Of a DNA stretch of 64,000 nt, positions 8,735 to 17,549 are shown in pieces. Each line of letters begins with the position of its first letter. Positions within the stretch are counted from its first letter, which is position 1. Under the pieces are notes generated by a model. It was not told where the DNA came from. It did not search any database and was given only the letters and a program-made list of their open reading frames with translations. The stretch lies in the NCBI RefSeq assembly GCF_900129025.1, contig NZ_FQUM01000007.1, positions 135,555 to 199,554 of the forward strand, given 5' to 3'. The position numbers were made by a program, and so were the translations under genes. This stretch comes from Mariniphaga anaerophila. Lineage in GTDB: Bacteria > Bacteroidota > Bacteroidia > Bacteroidales > Prolixibacteraceae.

Positions 8735-10153
8735 TTATTTCCCGTTCGCTTTAAATGCAACCATTACGGTGTAAATGAGTATTTTGAAATCGATGTAAAG
8801 CGATATGTTTTTCATGTACATCATGTCGTAGGGAAGTCGTTCAAGCATTTCATCAACGTTGGAAGCATATCCGTATTTAACCTGGCCCCAGGAGGTGATT
8901 CCCGGGCGGAGCTTGTGCAGATGCGTATAATGCGGTGCACGTTTAACAATCTGGTCGATAAAATATTGCCTTTCAGGACGTGGCCCCACCAGCGACATAT
9001 CGCCTTTTAAAACATTGTAAAATTGCGGAATTTCATCGAGGTGGGTTTTTCGCAGAAACCGGCCGATTTTGGTGATTCGCGTGTCGTTTTCACTTGAAAG
9101 TGCCGGCGTGCCGTTTTCTGCGCCCTGCACCATGCTGCGCAACTTATATATTTTAAAAGGTTTACCAAATCGGCCAATACGTACCTGCTTGTACATAATG
9201 GGGCCTTTTGACGATTTTTTGATTAAAACAGCCAATACTAAAAAAACAGGGAGAAACAGAACGGAGGCGATAACCGAAAGTACCACGTCGATTAACCGTT
9301 TTGTGTTTGCCTGCCACGACGGCATAAGTCCATTGGAAATTTTTATGAGCGGACTGCCATAGATGGTAGTCGTTTTAACTGTTCCCGATAGGAAATCGTA
9401 CAATTCGGGAATTCCCCAGATGGTTATCTGGCGGTTTTCCAACACCGTTAAAATTCCGGTCAGTTTTTCGTGCTCGCGTGTTTCTATGGCGATAATTACC
9501 TCTTCAATGTTATTGTCTTGAATTATTTCATTCAGTTGGTTGATTTTTCCCAGTTGGGGAAGGTGCTGACCCAGAAGCTTGTCGTCGTTATTTTCAACGC
9601 CGATAAACCCTTTGAAGAGATTTCCCGCCGGGCGCTTTTGACCCGACATTTCTTTGAAAACTTTTTCTGCTTTTTCGTTACTGCCAATCAGTAATGTATT
9701 GAATCCGATTTTACGGTGGTGAATTTTATGAATGGTGTGTGTTGTAAGAATCAGCCTGAAAAAATAGGTGAAACTAAAGTGAAGCGCCAATAACGTAAAA
9801 AACAGGTGGTAATAATTTTTGTACGAGTGAATGTAATCGTCCAGAATGAGGGTAAAAAAAATGACGATAACCCCAGTGACAGAGGTCAGTAATGTTTGCC
9901 AAAGCTCCAGGAGCCTGGATCTTCTGTAAATATTATCGTAAAACCCTGTGATGTAGTAGAACAGAATCCATAAAGCAGGAATAAAAAGAAGGCCAAGAAA
10001 GTACTGACCCGTAAATTCGATGGGGATATCAATGCCAAATCGCTGGGGTTCAATAATGGCTTTTCTGTAAATGTAAAATGCAGTCCAGCTTAAGGCGGCA
10101 GCAATAAAATCCAGAGTTAAATATTTAGCAACTTGCCACTTTTTGTTCATCAT
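8735..10153 (-). CDS. Undecaprenyl-phosphate sugar-phosphate transferase (exopolysaccharide initiation)
   Basis: The protein has 472 residues. Four or so transmembrane helices cover residues 1-135, a Rossmann-like middle domain follows (LIGSNEKAEKVF), and residues about 275-472 form the bacterial sugar transferase domain. That domain shows KRLIDVVLS, YKQVRIGRFGKPF, KLRSM, LRKTHLDEIPQFYNVLKGDMSLVGPRP split across its length. The family moves a hexose-1-phosphate onto undecaprenyl phosphate at the inner membrane to start polysaccharide synthesis (WcaJ/WbaP-like). No other capsule gene is nearby, so it may serve a locus elsewhere. A -7-like element lies 71 bp upstream. Confidence 0.93.
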   Translation of the reverse strand: MMNKKWQVAKYLTLDFIAAALSWTAFYIYRKAIIEPQRFGIDIPIEFTGQYFLGLLFIPALWILFYYITGFYDNIYRRSRLLELWQTLLTSVTGVIVIFFTLILDDYIHSYKNYYHLFFTLLALHFSFTYFFRLILTTHTIHKIHHRKIGFNTLLIGSNEKAEKVFKEMSGQKRPAGNLFKGFIGVENNDDKLLGQHLPQLGKINQLNEIIQDNNIEEVIIAIETREHEKLTGILTVLENRQITIWGIPELYDFLSGTVKTTTIYGSPLIKISNGLMPSWQANTKRLIDVVLSVIASVLFLPVFLVLAVLIKKSSKGPIMYKQVRIGRFGKPFKIYKLRSMVQGAENGTPALSSENDTRITKIGRFLRKTHLDEIPQFYNVLKGDMSLVGPRPERQYFIDQIVKRAPHYTHLHKLRPGITSWGQVKYGYASNVDEMLERLPYDMMYMKNISLYIDFKILIYTVMVAFKANGK

Positions 10154-10223
10154 TCGAAGTTAAGTCAGTCTGTATGCATTACAATTTCATACAACTAACG
10201 CATTGTTCAAAAAAATATTGCGG

Positions 10224-10231
10224 CAAAAGTA
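10224..10231 (-). promoter_or_regulatory. -7 promoter element for the sugar transferase gene
   Basis: On the - strand this reads TACTTTTG, an exact TAnnTTTG match, giving a leader of about 64 nt before the ATG at 10153. No clear -33 TTTG was seen. Confidence 0.4.
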
Positions 10232-10245
10232 GTCTTTTCGGCGGG

Positions 10246-11112
10246 TTAATTTCCTGAAAAATGGTCTAACTTCGATTTGATTCGTTGAACGGTCTGAATC
10301 ACAGCGGAGTAGTCTTCGATGTTGGTGGTGTTTTGTTTTTTCAGAATGATGGAATTCAGAAAATCATTGGTTTCTTCTTTCTCTTCCAATTCTGAAAGAT
10401 CGAGGGGGATGTTGTTGCAGAAATACTGATTCCGGATAAAATCAAAATCTGTAAACTGATTGTTGGCAAAAGTCTTTATTCTGAATTCACTTTCAGTACT
10501 CATTTTTCCGTAGCAAATATTTACTCTTGTTCCGTTTCCAAACTCCATCTGGATGCTGTTGATTTCTGAATCGGCCGGAGCAGACCGAAATGAAACAGCA
10601 TTTATTTTTTTTGGAGTTGTGCCTGCGCTGTTTTTCAACATCAGTATTAGCCCGACAAGAATATCGTCGGCAGGTTGTTCGTCGCTGAAGTGGGAAACTT
10701 CAATTAACGAAGGTTGTTTGACGTTTGCATTTAACCACTGAATGGCCGGAGTGTAATAAAAAGGGTTGGTTACCTGGATAATGGTTTGAGCCTCTTCTGC
10801 CAGTTTGGCAATTTGATTGCATTCATTAGAAGTTAGTTCCGGGTAGCTGGTGGCAAAAAAATGTTTCGATTTTTTAACCATGTCGCAGAGCAAGTCAAAC
10901 GGCAGTAGCGAAAACCGGTTAATCAGCAACACATCCGACCTTTCTATTAATTCAATACGATTAAATTCGGGAACAGAATAACGGGTATGCCCGGGTTTCG
11001 ATGGCGTCCCGACTGATGATTTCCCCGTGATGTGTACCTCGCGGTGTTTCTGAGCTTTCTGGATGAAGGCATCCAGGAGCTGAATGTCTCCTATCAAACC
11101 AAGGTTTAGCAT
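10246..11112 (-). CDS. Degenerate Gfo/Idh/MocA-like protein
   Basis: The protein has 288 residues from the ATG at 11112; an in-frame start at 11142 adds ten residues that break the N-terminal Rossmann strand. LNLGLIGDIQ fits a nucleotide-binding turn, and residues about 90-135 match the dehydrogenase pattern of a helix rich in A/E followed by NPFYYTPAIQWLN. The usual catalytic E-K-P motif is replaced by TSYPE, so oxidoreductase activity is doubtful. It is the gene upstream of the sugar transferase on the same strand, which hints at a sugar-related role. Confidence in the family is moderate. Confidence 0.7.
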   Translation of the reverse strand: MLNLGLIGDIQLLDAFIQKAQKHREVHITGKSSVGTPSKPGHTRYSVPEFNRIELIERSDVLLINRFSLLPFDLLCDMVKKSKHFFATSYPELTSNECNQIAKLAEEAQTIIQVTNPFYYTPAIQWLNANVKQPSLIEVSHFSDEQPADDILVGLILMLKNSAGTTPKKINAVSFRSAPADSEINSIQMEFGNGTRVNICYGKMSTESEFRIKTFANNQFTDFDFIRNQYFCNNIPLDLSELEEKEETNDFLNSIILKKQNTTNIEDYSAVIQTVQRIKSKLDHFSGN

Positions 11113-11252
11113 GTCACAAATATAGAAATAGAGATAACCCATTTTCGGAAATTGCTCATTAACTTATCAACTTTATGTGTTAATATTGCAGAAAAAGAAA
11201 TTTAGCAAGACCCGGTTGGTTCGGCTATTTTTGCGGCTTAATTGGATGGAAC

Positions 11253-11906
11253 ATGACAGAATTCGATAATTTGCGGCATCAGGGAATGCGAAAGCGCTTG
11301 GTGGACGGCTTGAAAATAAAAGGGATAAGAGATGAGAGCGTTTTGGCTGCCATTGGAAAAGTACCGCGCCATTTGTTTATGGAAAGCTCGTTTCTGAACT
11401 TTTCGTACAAGGATCAGGCGTTTCCGATTGGAGCAGGGCAAACCATTTCCCAGCCTTATACTGTCGCTTTCCAGTCGCAGCTTTTGCAAATACAAAAAAA
11501 TGAAAAAGTGCTGGAGGTAGGTACCGGCTCCGGATACCAGGCTGCCGTTTTGGTTGAGCTGGGCGCAAAAGTATTTACCATCGAACGTCAGAAAGAGCTT
11601 TTTCGGAAAGTGCAGTCGTTTCTGCCTGAAATAGGTTATCATCCGGCTTGCTTTTTTGGCGACGGATACGAAGGGTTGCCTGCCTTTGCTCCATTCGATA
11701 AAATACTGGTAACTGCCGGCGCTCCGCTGATTCCGGTTGCATTAAAGGAGCAGCTGAAAATTGGAGGGAGGCTGGTTATTCCTGTCGGAAAGGACAATCA
11801 TCAGGAAATGCAGGTTATTGTTAGAGTTTCCGAAGATGAATATAAGTCGGAAAAGCACGGCGGGTTTGTGTTTGTCCCATTGTTAAAAGGAGTTGTCAAT
11901 ATTTGA
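11253..11906 (+). CDS. pcm: Protein-L-isoaspartate O-methyltransferase
   Basis: The protein has 217 residues, a normal length. It repairs isoaspartyl residues in aged proteins using S-adenosylmethionine in the cytoplasm. Visible hallmarks are VPRHLFM, the substrate-site GAGQTISQPYTVA (about 57-69), the SAM motif VLEVGTGSGYQAAVL (about 86-100), GDGYEG and the C-terminal VPLLKG. It is followed 3 bp later by the MBL-fold gene, so the two are probably cotranscribed. Confidence 0.95.
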   Translation: MTEFDNLRHQGMRKRLVDGLKIKGIRDESVLAAIGKVPRHLFMESSFLNFSYKDQAFPIGAGQTISQPYTVAFQSQLLQIQKNEKVLEVGTGSGYQAAVLVELGAKVFTIERQKELFRKVQSFLPEIGYHPACFFGDGYEGLPAFAPFDKILVTAGAPLIPVALKEQLKIGGRLVIPVGKDNHQEMQVIVRVSEDEYKSEKHGGFVFVPLLKGVVNI

Positions 11907-11909
11907 TAT

Positions 11910-12548
11910 ATGCTAAAAATTGAAAAATTCGTAGTAAATCCGTTGCAGGAAAATTCGTTTGTCATTTCTGATGAAACAGGTGAGTGCATTTTTGTTGATC
12001 CGGGCTTTTATTTTGAAGTGGAGCACGACGAGGTTCGCGACTACATTTCGGATAACCATCTCAAGCCTGTAATGATTGCCAATACCCACTGCCATTTCGA
12101 TCATATTATGGGGGTTGAGTTTATTCGTAAGGAATATGACGTCCCTTTTTATGCGCATCCCGACGATGCTTTTTGGGTTGAAAAAGCCCTTGAGCAAGGT
12201 CAGATGTTTGGGTTTGCAATGGCACAGGTTGATGCCCCCGATTTCTTTTTTAAAATGGCAGAGCCGTTAAAGTTTGGAAATACCGAATTAGAGATTATTC
12301 ACGTTCCGGGGCATTCTCCCGGGCATGTGGTTTTTTACTCCAAAAAAGAAAATGTACTGATTGCAGGGGATGTTCTTTTTCACGGAAGCATCGGACGAAC
12401 CGATTTGCCGGGGGGTAATCATCAGGCATTGGTTTCCGGTATTAAAAACAAGCTTTTTGCGCTGCCCGACGAAACTCATGTTTTTTGCGGCCACGGCCCG
12501 GAAACCACAATTGGCTTTGAAAAAACTTCGAATCCTTTTCTAATGTGA
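11910..12548 (+). CDS. MBL-fold metallo-hydrolase (glyoxalase II-like)
   Basis: The protein has 212 residues. The binuclear metal site is complete: H60-x-H62-x-D64-H65, a second-sphere HVPGHSPGH near 133, GDVLFHGSIGRTDLPGG near 150 and CGHGP near 196. The GRTDLPGG signature is typical of the YcbL-type glyoxalase II-like branch, whose members hydrolyse thioesters; the true substrate is uncertain. It directly follows pcm with a 3-bp gap. Confidence 0.9.
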   Translation: MLKIEKFVVNPLQENSFVISDETGECIFVDPGFYFEVEHDEVRDYISDNHLKPVMIANTHCHFDHIMGVEFIRKEYDVPFYAHPDDAFWVEKALEQGQMFGFAMAQVDAPDFFFKMAEPLKFGNTELEIIHVPGHSPGHVVFYSKKENVLIAGDVLFHGSIGRTDLPGGNHQALVSGIKNKLFALPDETHVFCGHGPETTIGFEKTSNPFLM

Positions 12549-12652
12549 AATGGCTGAACCCTGCTTTTATTAACGGATAGATGGAATAAATCATTTTTTC
12601 AAAAAGAGCGATACTTTATACTTGCAAACAATTTAATAAAAATAAAAGACAC

Positions 12653-15529
12653 ATGTCTCACGATCGTTTTGTAACCCGGCATATTGGTCCGCGCGAGGAC
12701 GAAATTCAGGAAATGCTGAAAGCAATTGGCGTTTCATCAATGGAAGAGTTAATAGCACAAACTGTTCCCGATGATATTCGCTTAAAAGAACCTTTGAAAC
12801 TCAAAGAAGGACTCACCGAAAGGCGGTATTACAGAAGAATACTCAGCCTGGCAGATAAAAACAAGGTTTTCAATACGTACATTGGAATGGGGTATTACGA
12901 CACCATTACTCCGGCAGTTATTCTGCGTAATGTATTGGAAAACCCGGTTTGGTACACTTCATATACTCCTTATCAGGCTGAAATTTCGCAAGGACGGCTG
13001 GAAGCTTTGTTAAACTTTCAGACAATGGTTTGCGAACTGACTGCCATGGAAGTTGGTAATGCATCGTTGCTGGATGAGGCCACTGCTGCTGCAGAAGCTA
13101 TGATAATGATGTTTAACATGAGAACCCGGCAGATGGTAAAAGCGGGAGTAAATGTTTTACTTGTTGATGAAAAGATCTGGCCGCAAACTCTTGATGTGTT
13201 AAAAACCCGTTCCAATCCGTTGGGAATTGAATTGAAAGTTCAGTCAAAAGATTCATTCGATTTTTCCGACAATGTTTTTGGTGCAGTTGTACAATACCCG
13301 AATTCCGATGGCGAAATTATAGATTACGCGTCGTTGGTAAACAGTGCGCACGACAACGGAGTGAAAGTAGCTGTTGCTGCCGATTTGCTTTCGCTGGCAC
13401 TGCTTACTCCTCCCGGAGAATGGGGCGCTGATATCGTTTTTGGAAGCAGTCAGCGTTTTGGTATTCCTATGGGATACGGCGGTCCGCATGCTGCTTTTTT
13501 TGCGGCTCGCGAAGAATACAAACGACACATGCCCGGAAGAATTATCGGCATTACAAAAGATATGCACGGCAATCGTGCTTTAAGAATGGCGCTCCAAACT
13601 CGCGAACAGCATATTAAAAGAGACAAAGCAACTTCGAACTTATGTACGGCGCAGGCGTTGCTTGCAACCATGGCAGGGTTTTTCGGAGTTTATCACGGAG
13701 CCGGAGGAATAAAAACCATCGCTCGCCGGATTCACAATATCGCAGCTTTTCTTGCCGAAGAAATTGAAAAGTTGGGATACAAACAACTGAACCATAATTT
13801 CTTTGATACGTTGAGATTTTCGCTGCCGAAACATGTGAAGCGCGAAGATATTGAATGGCTGTCACTGGAGCTGGAAATGAATTTCAGGTATTTTGAAAAC
13901 GGGGATGTAGGAATTAGTATTGACGAAACTACCAACCGCGAAGACATGACCTGGATTCTGGAAGTATTTGCCAAAGCCGCAAACAATTCGTGGTCGGTTA
14001 TTCATGAATATCCAAAAGGTTATGAAATAGATCCGAAGTTTGCACGCCAGTCAAAATTTATGACACAGGACGTGTTCGAATCGTATCGGTCTGAGACCGA
14101 AATGGTGAGGTACATTAAAAGGTTGGAACACAAAGATATTTCGCTTACTCAATCTATGATTTCTTTGGGGTCGTGCACCATGAAATTAACTGCGGCCACA
14201 GAAATGCTTCCGCTTAGCTGGATTAAATTTAACGGCATCCATCCTTTTGTCCCGAAAAACCAGGCAATGGGATATCACGAAATGATGGAAGAATTGCGCC
14301 GCGATTTGGCAGAAATAACCGGAATGGCAGACGTAAGTGTGATGCCTAACTCGGGAGCTGCCGGAGAATACGCAGGGCTGATGGTTATCCGGGAATATCA
14401 CCGGAACAGGGGCGAATTGCAACGAAATGTAGTTTTAATCCCGTCGTCGTCGCACGGAACAAACCCTGCCAGCGCAGTTATGGCCGGATTAAAAATTGTG
14501 GTTGTAGATTGTGATGACAGAGGAAATGTTGATTTGGAGGACTTGCGGAAAAAGGCTGAACTGAACAAAGAAACACTGGCTGCGCTTATGGTTACCTATC
14601 CGTCAACTCACGGGGTTTTTGAATCATCAATCGTTGAAATGTGCCGGATTATACACGAAAATGGCGGTCAGGTTTACATGGATGGTGCAAATATGAATGC
14701 GCAGGTTGGACTCACTTCTCCGGGGAAAATTGGTGCCGATGTTTGCCACCTGAATTTGCACAAAACCTTTGCTATTCCGCATGGTGGTGGCGGCCCGGGA
14801 GTTGGTCCCATTGCAGTAGCCGCGCACCTGGTGAAATTTCTTCCTTCGCACCCGATTATGAATAACGGACACATTGGAATAACAGCAGTTTCTGCTGCTC
14901 CGTGGGGAAGTGCATCTGTTTTGCCAATTACTTACGGATACATAAAAATGATGGGTGCCGAAGGATTAACCAAAGCAACCGAGGTAGCCATTTTAAATGC
15001 AAATTACATTGCTAAAGCCCTGGAAAAAAATTACGGTATTGTGTACACCGGAGAAAATGGCAGGGTAGGCCACGAGCTGATTTTGGAATGCAGGCATTTT
15101 AAAGCGTCTTCCGGTGTTACCGAAGAGGATATTTCAAAACGGCTTATGGATTTTGGTTTCCATGCGCCAACGCTTTCATTCCCTGTGCATGGAACTTTGA
15201 TGGTTGAACCAACCGAAAGTGAGTCTAAGCAAGAACTTGATCGGTTTATTTCAGCTTTGAATGTAATCTACGATGAAATAAAAGAAGTGGAAAACGGAGA
15301 AGCAGATAAGTCCGATAATGTGTTGAAGAACTCGCCACATACTGCAGAGCAGGTTACTTCCGACAATTGGACGCACGCTTACCCAAGGCAAAAAGCAGCA
15401 TGGCCTGTTGCCTGGTTAAGAGAAAATAAGTTCTGGGTTCCGGTTGGCCGGGTAGATAATGCCTGGGGCGACAGAAATCTGATTTGCACCTGCGGTTCAC
15501 CAAAAGAGTACGAACTGATTGGTGAGTAG
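12653..15529 (+). CDS. gcvP: Glycine dehydrogenase (decarboxylating), P protein of the glycine cleavage system
   Basis: The protein has 958 residues, the full length of the fused homodimeric form. It decarboxylates glycine and passes the aminomethyl group to the lipoyl H protein. Seen: N-terminal FVTRHIGP, YTPYQAEISQGRLEALLNFQ split over the N half, SSSHGTNPASA, and the PLP lysine K704 in LNLHKTFAIPHGGGGPG. The C-terminal DNAWGDRNLICTC is also typical. gcvT and gcvH are not in the window. ispE follows after 22 bp, so cotranscription is likely. A TATACTTG sequence about 35 bp upstream is one base off the -7 consensus. Confidence 0.97.
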   Translation: MSHDRFVTRHIGPREDEIQEMLKAIGVSSMEELIAQTVPDDIRLKEPLKLKEGLTERRYYRRILSLADKNKVFNTYIGMGYYDTITPAVILRNVLENPVWYTSYTPYQAEISQGRLEALLNFQTMVCELTAMEVGNASLLDEATAAAEAMIMMFNMRTRQMVKAGVNVLLVDEKIWPQTLDVLKTRSNPLGIELKVQSKDSFDFSDNVFGAVVQYPNSDGEIIDYASLVNSAHDNGVKVAVAADLLSLALLTPPGEWGADIVFGSSQRFGIPMGYGGPHAAFFAAREEYKRHMPGRIIGITKDMHGNRALRMALQTREQHIKRDKATSNLCTAQALLATMAGFFGVYHGAGGIKTIARRIHNIAAFLAEEIEKLGYKQLNHNFFDTLRFSLPKHVKREDIEWLSLELEMNFRYFENGDVGISIDETTNREDMTWILEVFAKAANNSWSVIHEYPKGYEIDPKFARQSKFMTQDVFESYRSETEMVRYIKRLEHKDISLTQSMISLGSCTMKLTAATEMLPLSWIKFNGIHPFVPKNQAMGYHEMMEELRRDLAEITGMADVSVMPNSGAAGEYAGLMVIREYHRNRGELQRNVVLIPSSSHGTNPASAVMAGLKIVVVDCDDRGNVDLEDLRKKAELNKETLAALMVTYPSTHGVFESSIVEMCRIIHENGGQVYMDGANMNAQVGLTSPGKIGADVCHLNLHKTFAIPHGGGGPGVGPIAVAAHLVKFLPSHPIMNNGHIGITAVSAAPWGSASVLPITYGYIKMMGAEGLTKATEVAILNANYIAKALEKNYGIVYTGENGRVGHELILECRHFKASSGVTEEDISKRLMDFGFHAPTLSFPVHGTLMVEPTESESKQELDRFISALNVIYDEIKEVENGEADKSDNVLKNSPHTAEQVTSDNWTHAYPRQKAAWPVAWLRENKFWVPVGRVDNAWGDRNLICTCGSPKEYELIGE

Positions 15530-15551
15530 CAGCACAAAGGAAATATAAACA

Positions 15552-16355
15552 ATGATTGTTTTTCCGAATGCAAAAATAAATATAGGGTTGAACGTGGTTT
15601 CCAAAAGGCCGGATGGCTATCACAATTTGGAAACCGTGTTCTACCCTGTTTCTCTTTCGGATGCTTTGGAGATGGTTGAAGCACCGAAATCCGGTATTTC
15701 TTTTTCGGGAACAGCGGTTCATGGGGCTCCCGAAGATAATCTCGTATTACGAGCTTACAATCTTGTGAAAAAGGATTTTGGTTTGCCTCCGGTGCATTTT
15801 CATTTGCACAAAGTAATACCAACCGGAGCCGGGCTGGGCGGCGGTTCTTCCGACGCTGCGTTTACATTAAAGTTGCTGAATAATTTTTTTGAACTGCAAA
15901 TCAGCGTTGAACAGTTAAAAAACTATGCCGCTGCAATTGGAGCCGATTGCCCGTTTTTTATTGAGAACAGGCCGGCTTTTGCAACAGGCATCGGCGATGT
16001 TCTTTCCCCTGTTCAATTGGATTTAAGCAGGTATAAACTTCTTATTGTAAAACCACCTTTTGGGGTAAGCACTCCTGATGCTTACCGGAATATTGTTCTT
16101 TCGGTGCCTTCTTTTTCGCTGTCAAAAATTCAGGAAAGGCCTGTTGAAGAGTGGAAAGAATTGGTTAAAAACGATTTCGAAAAGAGTGTTTTTAAAGAAT
16201 ATCCGGAGATAGAAAACATAAAAATGAAATTGTACGAAATGGGGGCTGTTTATGCATCCATGTCAGGAAGCGGCTCTTCCGTATTTGGTATTTTCAGGGA
16301 ACTTCCTGTCCAAATTCCCGGCCAATTTCCAAATGATTATTTCGTGTTTAGTTGA
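15552..16355 (+). CDS. ispE: 4-diphosphocytidyl-2-C-methyl-D-erythritol kinase
   Basis: The protein has 267 residues. This is a GHMP kinase of the MEP isoprenoid pathway that phosphorylates CDP-methylerythritol at the 2-hydroxyl. Seen: K8 in NAKINIGL, DGYHNLET, the ATP loop PTGAGLGGGSSDAA (90-103), the catalytic region GADCPFF near 136 and a C-terminal MSGSGSSVFG. It lies 22 bp after gcvP on the same strand. Confidence 0.96.
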   Translation: MIVFPNAKINIGLNVVSKRPDGYHNLETVFYPVSLSDALEMVEAPKSGISFSGTAVHGAPEDNLVLRAYNLVKKDFGLPPVHFHLHKVIPTGAGLGGGSSDAAFTLKLLNNFFELQISVEQLKNYAAAIGADCPFFIENRPAFATGIGDVLSPVQLDLSRYKLLIVKPPFGVSTPDAYRNIVLSVPSFSLSKIQERPVEEWKELVKNDFEKSVFKEYPEIENIKMKLYEMGAVYASMSGSGSSVFGIFRELPVQIPGQFPNDYFVFS

Positions 16356-16682
16356 ATTGTCACGCCTTCCTAGTTGTCTTGTTCCCCTAATTTGTTTGTT
16401 ACTTTTTCTGAGTTTAATATGTTGTGGCAGTGTTTTTTCTTAGTTGTAGCAATTCGAAATTGTTCTTTATAGTAAAGTGCTTTTCTTCGCCATTTACCGG
16501 CAATTTTCAATAAAAATACTTTTTCGTATTTTATTCGACCGATGAAATCCGTCTTTCGCCGAATTTTGCAGCATGCTGGCATACTTTACATATTTTTTAA
16601 CAAAAAGGAATGTAACCTTTGCACCTGTAATTAGTCTATTTAGATGAAACAATTATAGAAACAAGCAATAAAAACAGAAACA
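16356..16682. other. 327-bp intergenic region with several short inverted repeats
   Basis: No ORF or RNA gene is recognised. It holds CAATT-cga-AATTG (16450-16462), a hairpin with 7-bp stem (16513-16532) and the perfect palindrome CAGCATGCTG (16569-16578). TAACCTTTG near the small gene resembles a -7 element with one extra base. Operators for the downstream small secreted protein are possible. Confidence 0.4.
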
Positions 16683-17036
16683 ATGAAAACAATGAAAGCT
16701 CAATTAAGTCAGATTTTTTTAGTCACATTCCTGATTGCAATACTGGTAAGCGGAAATGTGGATGCTGAAGGAAATGAAATGATAGTTGTCTCAGGCCTTG
16801 AAAATACTGTAGAACCCGGACTTGTTGTTGAAGACTGGATGGTAACCGAGGATTGCTGGCTTACTGCAGAAAGTGATTTTTTTGTTGCTACAGACCACGA
16901 TGAAGATCTTTCGGTAGAGTTCTGGATGTTAGACAAAAGTAAATGGGGATTAGCTGCATTTGATTATGCCTCAACCGACCACGAAAACAGGTTGGAGCTT
17001 GAAAAGTGGATGGTAAACGAAATGTTTTGGAATTAA
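16683..17036 (+). CDS. Small exported protein with E-x-W-M repeats
   Basis: The protein has 117 residues with a signal peptide (about residues 1-28). The mature part is acidic and carries the same ten-residue motif three times: EDWMVTEDCW (50-59), EFWMLDKSKW (79-88) and EKWMVNEMFW (107-116). The spacing is 28-29 residues and one Asn follows the last motif. The segments between repeats 1-2 and 2-3 also align (AESDFFVATDHD with AAFDYASTDHE). There is no catalytic motif and I do not recognise a named family. It stands alone with its own terminator. A periplasmic or surface structural or interaction role is possible but unproven. Confidence 0.8.
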   Translation: MKTMKAQLSQIFLVTFLIAILVSGNVDAEGNEMIVVSGLENTVEPGLVVEDWMVTEDCWLTAESDFFVATDHDEDLSVEFWMLDKSKWGLAAFDYASTDHENRLELEKWMVNEMFWN

Positions 17037-17079
17037 TGAGGAGATAGTGATAACGCGATTAGTTTAGTTGGATTTTTAA

Positions 17080-17108
17080 AGACTGTTGGAAACAACGGTC
17101 TTTTTTTT
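17080..17108 (+). terminator. Intrinsic terminator of the small exported protein gene
   Basis: A 9-bp stem (one G-T pair) with a GAAA loop is followed by eight T residues, 43 bp after the stop codon. Confidence 0.9.
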
Positions 17109-17141
17109 AGCTCAGAACTGTTGATGGAAAATTGCAGAAAC

Positions 17142-17172
17142 AAAAAAAACCGCATCCAATGTGCGGTTTTTC
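17142..17172 (-). terminator. Terminator of the acyl-CoA carboxylase genes
   Basis: A 9-bp perfect stem (17146-17154 with 17162-17170), loop 7 nt, is flanked by an A run on the left and T run on the right, so it can work in both directions. It sits 30 bp beyond the stop of the biotin carrier gene. Five TTA units follow at 17175-17189. Confidence 0.85.
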
Positions 17173-17199
17173 TATTATTATTATTATTATCTGTGAAGT

Positions 17200-17532
17200 C
17201 TATTTAATCCGGACTGGTTTAATTTCCAGCATCAGGTGTTTTCTTGGAATGACCTCGTCTTTTGTAACGTAAATTTTTACGATTTCGCCATCAAATGGCA
17301 TTCTTACCTGATTTTGCATTTTCATTGCCTCAAGTAAAAGCAGGGTTTGTCCTTCTTTTACTTTTTCTTTTGGCTTTACAAAAATGTCGATAATTGTTCC
17401 GGGAATAAATGAGTAAATGTGATTCGGATTGGGGGCTTCCCAATTCAACCGGTTTTCAAATTTCCAGGTGTAAGTGGTTTTGTACACTGCTCCCTGAACT
17501 ACGAGGTTTTTGAATTCTTTTTCTTCTGTCAT
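17200..17532 (-). CDS. Biotin carboxyl carrier subunit of an acyl-CoA carboxylase/decarboxylase
   Basis: The protein has 110 residues. The C-terminal half is a biotinyl domain with the biotin-acceptor motif EAMKMQN (Lys71) and the expected PGTI...V..KEKVKEGQTL and PFDGEI strands. The N-terminal 35 residues are not the Ala/Pro linker usual for decarboxylase carriers. It follows the carboxyltransferase gene by 17 bp and ends the operon. It would carry CO2 between a biotin carboxylase and the carboxyltransferase; no biotin carboxylase gene is present here. Confidence 0.92.
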   Translation of the reverse strand: MTEEKEFKNLVVQGAVYKTTYTWKFENRLNWEAPNPNHIYSFIPGTIIDIFVKPKEKVKEGQTLLLLEAMKMQNQVRMPFDGEIVKIYVTKDEVIPRKHLMLEIKPVRIK

Positions 17533-17549
17533 ACCTGTTTTTTAATGGA

